From Saprospiraceae bacterium (GTDB lineage: Bacteria > Bacteroidota > Bacteroidia > Chitinophagales > Saprospiraceae): a stretch of DNA of 64,000 nucleotides. Location of the stretch: positions 26,603 to 90,602 of the forward strand of contig JAGFIW010000206.1 of NCBI GenBank assembly GCA_024103195.1, read 5' to 3'. A program made the position numbers and the translations under genes. Numbering within the stretch: the first letter of the stretch is position 1; every line of letters begins with the position of its first letter. This document shows positions 34,468 through 41,620 of this stretch, piece after piece. The notes under the pieces are model-generated. The model worked only from the letters and a program-made list of their open reading frames with translations. It searched no databases and was not told the origin of the DNA.

Positions 34468-37071
34468 ATGTTGAACCCTTATTTATCCCGATCTGTCCCG
34501 GGTCTAGCCCTCCTGTCTGTTTTGGCGGTCTTTGGATGCCGTCCCTCAACGGAATCCCGTCTTCCGCCACCTACGGATGGCGAAACCCAGATTCGCTGGA
34601 ATTCGGAAGAGGGTGAAAACCAGCATTTGCGGGACACCTGGATTGCAGGGATGCACCGGGCCGCCCCTGGAACAGACTGGAAGGCTCTTGAGGCCCAGCA
34701 CCGGGCCCTGTTGCAGGTGGAGAGGCAACAAGGGGCGGAGCCTGACCGGGATGGCATGGAATCGCTCGCAGATGGATATCTGAACGGAATATGGCATGAG
34801 CGGGGGAGCCGTAACCAAGCGGGATCCGTCGTAGCCACCGCCTTTGATCCCGAATCGGAGGACATTTGGCTGATTTCTGCGGGCGGGTCGTTGTGGAAGG
34901 GGAATCTGGACGGAAAACATTGGGAAGTCATCCGGGAGGACATGACGTTTGAAGGGGAGCTGCTGCATTTCATTCCCGGCCCTTCAGGAAGAAGGATGCT
35001 GGCCATGGTGAACAAAATCCTGCATTACTCGGATGATGACGGCGAGACCTGGGTGGCTGCCGAGGGGATGACCACGGATTACGACAATTGGGGAAGCCGT
35101 AAGGATCCCGTTGTCGTGGAAGGGGCCGGACATACGATATTCCTCCTCGTGCAGGAGTGGCTTTCAGGTCCATGGAAGTCCGATGTCGGGATCTACATGA
35201 GTCAGGATCTTGGACAGTCGTTTACCAAGACATGGTCTTTTCAGTCTGAAGATCCCGGCCGGTTTGCCATGACGCTGGTGACGGGAACGGACAGGGTGGT
35301 GATTTTGGAAAAGGTGAATGATGCCACCACCCGCATCCTGGAACTGGATACAGAAACCGGAATTCCTCAAGAAGCAGGTTGGAATGCCTTTTTCGGAGTG
35401 GGAAGTGTCGGGGCTTATGTCCATGGGGTGGAAGTCGGCGGTGAAACCCGTTTGTACACCTACGATTCGGCCAACCAGTTTTACCTGTCCACGGACATGG
35501 GTGCTACATGGCAACCTCTGGGTACGGTGGATGAGCGTCCCTGGGGGGTGGGCATGTTGGTCAGTACCGTAAATCCCGATGTGATATTTGTCGGAGGTGT
35601 CCATTGCCACCGGAGTTTTGACGGGGGACAGACCTTCGCGCGTTTCAATGACTGGTGGGATTATTACGACAACGTCAATGGTGCGCTTCATGCCGACATG
35701 ATGTATTTCAGGGAATTCAGGAAAAAGGATGGCACCCCGTTTTATCTCTTTAGCAACCACGGGGGTTTGAACGTCAGTTATGACGGCGTTACGGTTGACA
35801 ATCTGGGTCTGAGTGGGTTGAACGTCAGCCAGTATTACGATGTGGTCACGGATCCTATTGATGAGTTGTATATCTATGCCGGGAGCCAGGACCAGGGATT
35901 CCAAAGGGCTTTGGATTTGTGGGAAAACGACCAACTGGATTTCGAGCAAGCCATTTCAGGCGATTACGGACATATGGTTTTCACGGACTACGGTCAGCGG
36001 TTGTGGATGGTGTATCCGGGTGGTTGGATCACCTACTGGCCGAGTCCCTCCGGGGGTGGCTACACGGCCAGTTACGAAGTGGATTCAGAGGACGAGAGCG
36101 TGTGGATTCCGCCTTTGGTCGCCCATCCCGACCCGGCGCAGAATGTCGTATTTCTGGCTGGAGGCAATGACGAAGGCGGAGAGGGCTCTTACATCATCCG
36201 GCTGGCGTTTGAGGGTGGTGAAATTCAGGCGACGCAACTCCCCTTCGATTTCAAGGCATTTTCGGAAGGTGAGGTGAGCGCCATGGCTTTTTCTCCGCAT
36301 GATCCCAACCGGATGTACGCTGCCACGACCAACGGTTATTTCTTCACTTCGCAGGACCAGGGCCAAACGTGGGAGCCTGCAGTCGGCTCCGTACCGGGTG
36401 GTCACTATCTCTACGGGTCGGTCATCCTGCCCTGTCCGGTCGAGCCCGACCGCGTTTATTTTGGCGGCAGCGGTTATTCCAATGCGGCCGTCTGGGTGTC
36501 GGAGGATGGCGGGCAGACCTTTGTTTCGATGAATGAAGGGCTTCCTGCTACTCTGGTGCTGGATATGGCGGCCACACCCGACGGAAAGTTGTTGTTTGCG
36601 GGGACGGAAAGCGCCCCTTATGTCTTTGTCCGAGAGACGGGCCAATGGTATCCGATGAGTGGTGTGACGGCCCCTTTGCAGCGGTACTGGAGTGTGGCGT
36701 ATTTGCCCCAACAGCACCGGGTGCGGTTTGGCACCTATGGCCGGGGTATTTGGGATTTTGCCATTGACGAATCCGTTTCCACGGTTTCCACCGGAGGGGC
36801 TGCCTCCACGCACCAGGGTCTCGTGTATCCCAATCCGTGCCGGGAACCTGCATTTTCCTTTGTTTTGCCGGGCTTGCGTCCGGGCAGGGAGGTAGATGTG
36901 GCGGCGTATGATATACGGGGAAACCGGGTCTTCTCCCATCGAGCGATGGCGACCGGAGACGGACAGCATCTTGTTGTGCCTTTGCCGTCTTCCCTGCCTT
37001 CCGGGGTTTACTATTTGTTGGCCGGTCAGGGCGGTCGTAGATGGTCTGCTGCGTTCACGACTGTCCGGTAG
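34468..37071 (+). CDS. Secreted BNR/sortilin-like beta-propeller protein with T9SS type A sorting domain
   Basis: 867 residues. The N-terminus (LALLSVLAVFGCRPSTES) looks like a lipoprotein signal, though F at -2 is unusual. Most of the protein is propeller repeats with Asp-box-like motifs (YSDDDGETW, STDMGATWQPL, SFDGGQTFARF, TSQDQGQTWEP, SEDGGQTFVSM), as in sortilin/VPS10 and WD40/YVTN/BNR-like glycoside hydrolase relatives. The C-terminus is a T9SS type A domain (LVYPNPCREPAFSF ... SGVYYLLAGQGG). The role could be carbohydrate binding or hydrolysis, or adhesion; no catalytic residues can be assigned. It is convergent with the next gene, 18 bases apart. Confidence 0.88.
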   Translation: MLNPYLSRSVPGLALLSVLAVFGCRPSTESRLPPPTDGETQIRWNSEEGENQHLRDTWIAGMHRAAPGTDWKALEAQHRALLQVERQQGAEPDRDGMESLADGYLNGIWHERGSRNQAGSVVATAFDPESEDIWLISAGGSLWKGNLDGKHWEVIREDMTFEGELLHFIPGPSGRRMLAMVNKILHYSDDDGETWVAAEGMTTDYDNWGSRKDPVVVEGAGHTIFLLVQEWLSGPWKSDVGIYMSQDLGQSFTKTWSFQSEDPGRFAMTLVTGTDRVVILEKVNDATTRILELDTETGIPQEAGWNAFFGVGSVGAYVHGVEVGGETRLYTYDSANQFYLSTDMGATWQPLGTVDERPWGVGMLVSTVNPDVIFVGGVHCHRSFDGGQTFARFNDWWDYYDNVNGALHADMMYFREFRKKDGTPFYLFSNHGGLNVSYDGVTVDNLGLSGLNVSQYYDVVTDPIDELYIYAGSQDQGFQRALDLWENDQLDFEQAISGDYGHMVFTDYGQRLWMVYPGGWITYWPSPSGGGYTASYEVDSEDESVWIPPLVAHPDPAQNVVFLAGGNDEGGEGSYIIRLAFEGGEIQATQLPFDFKAFSEGEVSAMAFSPHDPNRMYAATTNGYFFTSQDQGQTWEPAVGSVPGGHYLYGSVILPCPVEPDRVYFGGSGYSNAAVWVSEDGGQTFVSMNEGLPATLVLDMAATPDGKLLFAGTESAPYVFVRETGQWYPMSGVTAPLQRYWSVAYLPQQHRVRFGTYGRGIWDFAIDESVSTVSTGGAASTHQGLVYPNPCREPAFSFVLPGLRPGREVDVAAYDIRGNRVFSHRAMATGDGQHLVVPLPSSLPSGVYYLLAGQGGRRWSAAFTTVR

Positions 37072-37089
37072 CCTTCGGGTTGGCGGACC

Positions 37090-37554
37090 TCAATAGCGCT
37101 CGTCGCGCACCATGGGGAGTTTTTCCATGGACGTCACATCCAGGGACGGGAAACCGAAATCGAGGGTGATCCGGCCGTACAGGAGATAGATGCCCTGTCC
37201 CCGGAAGGGGTAGCGGGCCAGGGATGCCGGGAAATGAGTAGTATCAAAGAATTGCCCTTCCCGGTCCAGCCAGGTGCCGAAATTCATGTGTTCCCGCCGC
37301 ACGGTGGTGACGTGCTTGCGCACGACGTAATAGCCGGTCATCGCCACCTGCTTGCCTGCCTGTGCACGCATGTCGCGGACCAGTATGGTACCCACGGGAC
37401 TGGCCTGCAACAGGTCGAAGGGGGAGCACAGGGGAAATCCGAGCAGCTCCATCTCGTCAAAGGCCTGGTCATAAGGGCCTTCTTTCAACGCGGGAAGGGC
37501 GAAATCCCGCTCCTCCTCTTCGAACAGGAACAGGGTGCCGTGGGGGTGTATCAT
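37090..37554 (-). CDS. Stand-alone C-terminal (OB-fold) domain of a DnaE-type DNA polymerase
   Basis: 154 residues from the ATG at 37554 (the frame is open to 37608 via a TTG that lies inside the operator). It matches only the C-terminal part of Bacteroidota DnaE2/ImuC-like polymerases: LFLFEEEERDFALPAL, then AFDEMELLGFPLCSPFDLL, then an OB-fold (GKQVAMTGYYVV ... NFGTWLDREGQFFDTTHFPASLARYPFRGQGIYLLYGRI), ending in TSMEKLP. It begins almost where the 822-residue protein encoded at 4391-6859 ends, so together they rebuild a full-length polymerase. No polymerase or PHP residues and no intein sequence are present. It shares the palindromic operator. It probably binds the larger subunit and single-stranded DNA. 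Confidence 0.85.
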   Translation of the reverse strand: MIHPHGTLFLFEEEERDFALPALKEGPYDQAFDEMELLGFPLCSPFDLLQASPVGTILVRDMRAQAGKQVAMTGYYVVRKHVTTVRREHMNFGTWLDREGQFFDTTHFPASLARYPFRGQGIYLLYGRITLDFGFPSLDVTSMEKLPMVRDERY

Positions 37555-37594
37555 GACGGGAGTCTCTTGAACGGTATCGCCCTCCCCTGCGGTG

Positions 37595-37620
37595 CAAATA
37601 TAAAACAATTTGTTTTATAT
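37595..37620 (-). promoter_or_regulatory. Palindromic operator overlapping the -7 box of the DnaE C-terminal gene
   Basis: Bases 37598-37620 are a perfect palindrome: 11-base arms (ATATAAAACAA and its complement) around a central T. On the minus strand its end runs into TATATTTG (37595-37602), a match to TAnnTTTG, 40 bases before the ATG at 37554. The 15-base core is identical to that at 6904-6918, while the outer arm bases differ but stay complementary, which shows selection on symmetry. The layout is nearly the same as at 6899-6925 (39 bases to the ATG). Confidence 0.85.
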
Positions 37621-37650
37621 GGTGGCCGAAGGTGTGGTGTGCCAAAAGAA

Positions 37651-37671
37651 AAGGGGGCCCGGGGCCCCCTT
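37651..37671 (-). terminator. Intrinsic terminator downstream of the 37703-38212 gene
   Basis: A GC-rich hairpin with 7-base arms (AAGGGGG/CCCCCTT) around a 7-base loop; read on the minus strand it is followed by CTTTTCTTTT. It is 32 bases past the stop of the small secreted protein gene and separates it from the polymerase operator. Confidence 0.75.
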
Positions 37672-37702
37672 TCTCCATCAAGCATGAAAGGCTGCGAGGG
37701 AA

Positions 37703-38212
37703 TCAGCGTTGGCCGTCCACGGCTTTCTTGTCGGCATAGGGAACCGTCAGTCCGTTGGCGGGGATGGTTACTGTTTTTTCGAGAACCTCGTGCTCTCCTT
37801 TGGCGCGAATCAGGTATTGGCCGGGTCCGAAGGAAGTCAGGTCAATAACCGTGGTGGAGGGAGCGAGATCCTGCTTGAGCACTTGCTTTCTGTTCCGGCG
37901 TTCATGTTGTTTGGCTTTGCCTACGGCGCCGGTCCAAGAAACGGCGGGGCACTGAGCGAGGGTGCAGGTACTCCAGCCTTTGATCACTTGTTTCTTGGGG
38001 CCCAACACTTCAATCTGGACTTTCCCGGATTTGGTTTTGGCATTTACGGGGTTGGGGTCCCACACGGTAGAAACCAGATCCCCGTTGGCCGCGATGTGGT
38101 CAATGACAAAGGTGCAGCAGGGGGGGCGTTCAACGGGTACGGTCTTCTCGGGGGCCTGCGCTACCGCAAATCCGGAGAACAAAAGGAGAGCAATCAGGGT
38201 GAACAGTCTCAT
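37703..38212 (-). CDS. Small exported protein, unknown function
   Basis: 169 residues with a signal peptide (MRLFTLIALLLFSGFAVAQ). The mature part has PCCTFVIDH, a Cys pair in STCTLAQCPAV, and ends in a beta-sandwich-like segment (STTVIDLTSFGPGQYLIRAKGEHEVLEKTVTI) resembling the core of a T9SS-type C-terminal fold, but without a clear type A signature. No family is recognised. It is a single gene with its own terminator. Confidence 0.78.
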   Translation of the reverse strand: MRLFTLIALLLFSGFAVAQAPEKTVPVERPPCCTFVIDHIAANGDLVSTVWDPNPVNAKTKSGKVQIEVLGPKKQVIKGWSTCTLAQCPAVSWTGAVGKAKQHERRNRKQVLKQDLAPSTTVIDLTSFGPGQYLIRAKGEHEVLEKTVTIPANGLTVPYADKKAVDGQR

Positions 38213-38411
38213 GACAACATATTTAATGAGATGAAGAAATCAATCAAATGGCGGCAGGACCGCTTGCGTGGCCTCCATGGATTTGGCCAGGAGCAAAGAG
38301 GATACCCGGCAGGAAGTTCACAGGAAAGGGAGGCAAAGGCGATGGATCCACCCGCACCCTGACACAAGATAAAAAACCGGCATCAAACGGGATGAAAATC
38401 CCCATTAAGGA

Positions 38412-41057
38412 TCAGGACTCCAGGAGTTTTTTGCGGAATTCCTGGAGTTTGAGCATGCATTCGATCGGTGTCAGCTGGTTGATCTCCAGGTCAAGGATGG
38501 CTTTACGCACTTCCTGAAGGTGAGGATCGAGGGCATCAAAGAAGCTGAGTTGTACGGCGGGGGAGGTCGGCGCGGCAGACTCGGGGGGAGAGTCTGGACG
38601 TGCATCCTTGCCTTCCCGCTGGCTCTCCAGCCATGCCAGGATTTCGCCGGCCCTGTGGACGATGGAGACTGGCATGCCGGCCATCCGGGCTACATGGATA
38701 CCGAAAGAGTGTTCGCTGCCGCCATCGAGGAGTTTGCGGAGAAAGAGGACTCTGTTGCCGGCTTCCTGGGTAGCCACATGGACGTTGCGAATCCGTGGGA
38801 ACCGGTTGCTGAGTTCGTTGAGTTCGTGGTAGTGGGTGGCAAAAAGGGTTTTGGGACGGAAACGTCCGTTTTCGTGCAGGAATTCGGCAATGGCCCAGGC
38901 GATGGAAATCCCGTCATAGGTCGCTGTTCCCCGGCCTATTTCGTCGAGGAGGATGAGGCTTCGGGCCGAGATGTTGTTCATGATGGATGCCGTTTCGGTC
39001 ATCTCGACCATGAAGGTGGATTCTCCGGAGGAGATATTGTCGCTGGCGCCTACCCGGGTGAATATCTTGTCCACAATGCCGATGCGCGCCTTGCGGGCCG
39101 GCACGAAGCAGCCCATTTGGGCCATCAGGCATATCAGGGCGGTTTGGCGCAGGATAGCGGATTTGCCGGACATATTGGGTCCGGTGATCATTAACACTTG
39201 TTGTTGGTCGGGATCGAGACGGATGTCGTTGGGCACGTAGGGCTCCCCGGGGGGGAGTTGTTCTTCGATCACCGGATGGCGGCTGTCGATGAGTTCGATG
39301 GCGAGGCTGTCATCGAGATCGGGGCAGGTGTATTGGCGCCGACCGGCGATACGGGCAAAACCGAGGAGAATGTCCAACCGGGCCAGAATGCCGGCATTGT
39401 TTTGGATGGCCGCGATATCTTCCTGGACACTAAGGACGAGTTCTTCATAGAGGGTGGCTTCCCGCTCGAGGATTCGCTCTTCGGCGCCCAGGATGCGTTC
39501 TTCCAGTCTTTTGAGTTCGTCCGTTACATAGCGTTCTCCGTTGGCGGTGGTTTGTTTGCGCACCCAGGTATCGGGGATGAGATTCTGGTTCTTGTATTTG
39601 TTGGTGACTTCCAGGTAGTAACCAAATACATTATTGAATCCGATTTTCAGGTTGGGGATACCGGTGCGTTGGCTTTCCTCGACCTGGACCTGGATGAGGA
39701 TTTCCCGGCTGTTGCGGATGGTATGGCGCAGTTCGTCCAGCAAATCATCCCGGTCATCACGGATCACATCGCCCTTTTGGAGGATGGCGGGGGGATCGTC
39801 ATTGAGGGTTTTGCGGATTCGCTCGACGAGGTTATCGCAGGGGTCCACTTTCCCTGCCATTTGGCGCAGGGTCTCGGAGCGACACCGGTCCAGCCATTCC
39901 TTCACCTTTCGGGTGAGTTCCAGGGTCCGGGCCAACTGGTTCATTTCCCGGGGATTGATCTTTCCGACGACGGCCCGCGCCAGCAGTCGCTCCAGATCAC
40001 CGATTTCCTTGAGGAAACCGTGCAGATGCTCGGCGATTTCCGGTTCGTCCAGGAAGTACTGCACGAACCGCTGTCGCTCCACGATCTCCGGAATGTCGAG
40101 CAGGGGCATCAGTATCCAATGGCGGAGCATCCGTGCGCCCATCGGGGTGCGGGTGTCATCGAGTACCTGTAGCAGACTGCGGCCATGGGCAAACTGGCTT
40201 TGCACCAATTCCAGGTTGCGCACGGTAAACTGGTCGAGCCACACATGCCGGGAGGAATGGATGCGCGCTATAGTCCGGAGGTGGTTGATGCGGGCGTTTT
40301 CGGTGGCGGCGAGGTAGTGCAGGATGGCGCCGGCGGCGATCTGTCCGGCATCCAGATCCTGTATGCCGAATCCTTTGAGGTTCTGGACGGAAAAGTGGTG
40401 GTGAAGCTTTTCCGTGGCGTAATCCCGGGTAAAAACCCATTCTTCGAGGGGGTAGGTGCGTACGGGGGCCCCTGCCGCCTTTTCGAAAAGGGTCTGAATG
40501 CTTTTTGCCAGCAGCACTTCAGCGGGTTGGTAGTGCTGTATCAGGCGTGCCAGTTGGGCCTGGTCACCTTCCGTGACGAGAAACTCGCCGGTAGAAATAT
40601 CGGCCAGGGCCACCCCAAATTGGTCCTGCCGGCTCATGACCACGGCGGCGAGGTAATTGTTGGCGCGATGGTCGAGCAGTTTGTCATCGGTGGTCACGCC
40701 AGGCGTGATGACTTCGGTGACACCGCGCCGGACGATTTTCTTGTCTTTGGAAGGTTTTTCGAGTTGTTCGCAGATGGCGACGCGCAATCCGGCCCGTACC
40801 AACTTGGGCATGTAGAGGTCCATGGCGTGATAGGGAAACCCGGCCAGTTCGATATCCGAGCCTCCATTGTTGCGCCGGGTGAGGACAATTCCGGTGGCGG
40901 CGGCTGTCCGTATGGCATCCTCGCCGAAGGTCTCGTAGAAATCTCCTACCCGAAACAGCAGGACGGCATCGCGGTATTTGGCCTTGAGCTTCAGGTACTG
41001 TTGCATGAGGGGAGTCTCCCTGGCTGCCGGGCCGGAATTCGCTTCAGATTTTGCCAA
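38412..41057 (-). CDS. mutS: DNA mismatch repair protein MutS (probable TTG start)
   Basis: 881 residues. MutS recognises mismatches and recruits MutL. The mismatch-wedge motif FYE is in LLFRVGDFYETFGEDA; the ATPase has Walker A GPNMSGKSAILRQ, STFMVEMTETASI, Walker B LILLDEIGRGTATYDG and the ATHYHEL switch His. The frame runs up to an ATG at 41144, but the -7 box (TACCTTTG, minus strand 41084-41091) lies within that part and the divergent gene starts at 41135. A TTG at 41057 gives AKSEANSGPAARETPLMQQY, which matches the short Lys-rich start of relatives, so it is preferred. Confidence 0.95.
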   Translation of the reverse strand: MAKSEANSGPAARETPLMQQYLKLKAKYRDAVLLFRVGDFYETFGEDAIRTAAATGIVLTRRNNGGSDIELAGFPYHAMDLYMPKLVRAGLRVAICEQLEKPSKDKKIVRRGVTEVITPGVTTDDKLLDHRANNYLAAVVMSRQDQFGVALADISTGEFLVTEGDQAQLARLIQHYQPAEVLLAKSIQTLFEKAAGAPVRTYPLEEWVFTRDYATEKLHHHFSVQNLKGFGIQDLDAGQIAAGAILHYLAATENARINHLRTIARIHSSRHVWLDQFTVRNLELVQSQFAHGRSLLQVLDDTRTPMGARMLRHWILMPLLDIPEIVERQRFVQYFLDEPEIAEHLHGFLKEIGDLERLLARAVVGKINPREMNQLARTLELTRKVKEWLDRCRSETLRQMAGKVDPCDNLVERIRKTLNDDPPAILQKGDVIRDDRDDLLDELRHTIRNSREILIQVQVEESQRTGIPNLKIGFNNVFGYYLEVTNKYKNQNLIPDTWVRKQTTANGERYVTDELKRLEERILGAEERILEREATLYEELVLSVQEDIAAIQNNAGILARLDILLGFARIAGRRQYTCPDLDDSLAIELIDSRHPVIEEQLPPGEPYVPNDIRLDPDQQQVLMITGPNMSGKSAILRQTALICLMAQMGCFVPARKARIGIVDKIFTRVGASDNISSGESTFMVEMTETASIMNNISARSLILLDEIGRGTATYDGISIAWAIAEFLHENGRFRPKTLFATHYHELNELSNRFPRIRNVHVATQEAGNRVLFLRKLLDGGSEHSFGIHVARMAGMPVSIVHRAGEILAWLESQREGKDARPDSPPESAAPTSPAVQLSFFDALDPHLQEVRKAILDLEINQLTPIECMLKLQEFRKKLLES

Positions 41058-41083
41058 TTGTCGCGTCAGTTTTTGCGAAATAC

Positions 41084-41119
41084 CAAAGGTACGGCGACTC
41101 CCCAAAACCCTTACCTTTG
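41084..41119. promoter_or_regulatory. Divergent promoter pair between mutS and the TerB-like gene
   Basis: Two copies of TACCTTTG, a full TAnnTTTG match, point in opposite directions: minus strand at 41084-41091 for mutS, plus strand at 41112-41119 for the TerB-like gene. They predict short leaders of about 20 and 10 bases. No -33 TTTG is evident for either. Confidence 0.65.
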
Positions 41120-41134
41120 GCCAAAATTGCCTCC

Positions 41135-41620
41135 ATGAATCCATCCCTCAGCGACCAGCTGGACGAGAATGAATTGAACCTGTTGGCTTCCGCCATACCG
41201 CGGATCGCCATCCTGGTCGGCGGCGCCGACGGAGATTTTGATTCCAACGAGCGCGCCTGGGCCGAGAAGCTCGTCCATATCCGGAGCTTCAACAGTCCTT
41301 CCGGCCTGGAGGAACTGTACGACCTGGCCAACACCCAGTTTACCGATCACATGGAAGAACTTTTCGGCAGTTATCCCTCCCAGCCCAGGGATCGCAATGA
41401 ACAGATTGCCAGGGAGTTGGCGCCGATCAACGACATCCTTGCCAAGTTGGATCCCTCCCTGTCCTGGATGACCTACAAATCACTCAGGTCCTTTGCCTGG
41501 CACATAGCGCGCACATCCGGTGGATTTCTTGGTTTTGGCTCGATCAGCCAGGAGGAGGAATATTGGGTCGGTCTTCCTTTCCTGCGGAAAGTGGAAGCGC
41601 CTGACGGCGAAGAAGAATGA
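41135..41620 (+). CDS. TerB-like cytoplasmic protein, uncertain function
   Basis: 161 residues from the ATG at 41135 (MNPSLSDQLDENELNLLASA); the upstream in-frame start at 41051 would precede the promoter. A helical protein with an early IAILVGGADGDFDSNERAWAEKLV block that resembles the acidic helix-loop of TerB domains (ADGxxxxxE). The rest has no clear match. TerB proteins are linked to tellurite resistance and stress but are broadly uncharacterised. It overlaps the M1 peptidase gene by four bases (ATGA), so the two form an operon. Confidence 0.75.
   Translation: MNPSLSDQLDENELNLLASAIPRIAILVGGADGDFDSNERAWAEKLVHIRSFNSPSGLEELYDLANTQFTDHMEELFGSYPSQPRDRNEQIARELAPINDILAKLDPSLSWMTYKSLRSFAWHIARTSGGFLGFGSISQEEEYWVGLPFLRKVEAPDGEEE

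Noticed and set aside
37090..37608. Split intein joining the two polymerase halves
   Set aside because: Neither the end of the first half nor the start of the second contains intein blocks (no Cys/Ser-led splice block, no HN-C/S/T junction); the extra codons upstream of 37554 fall in the promoter/operator.
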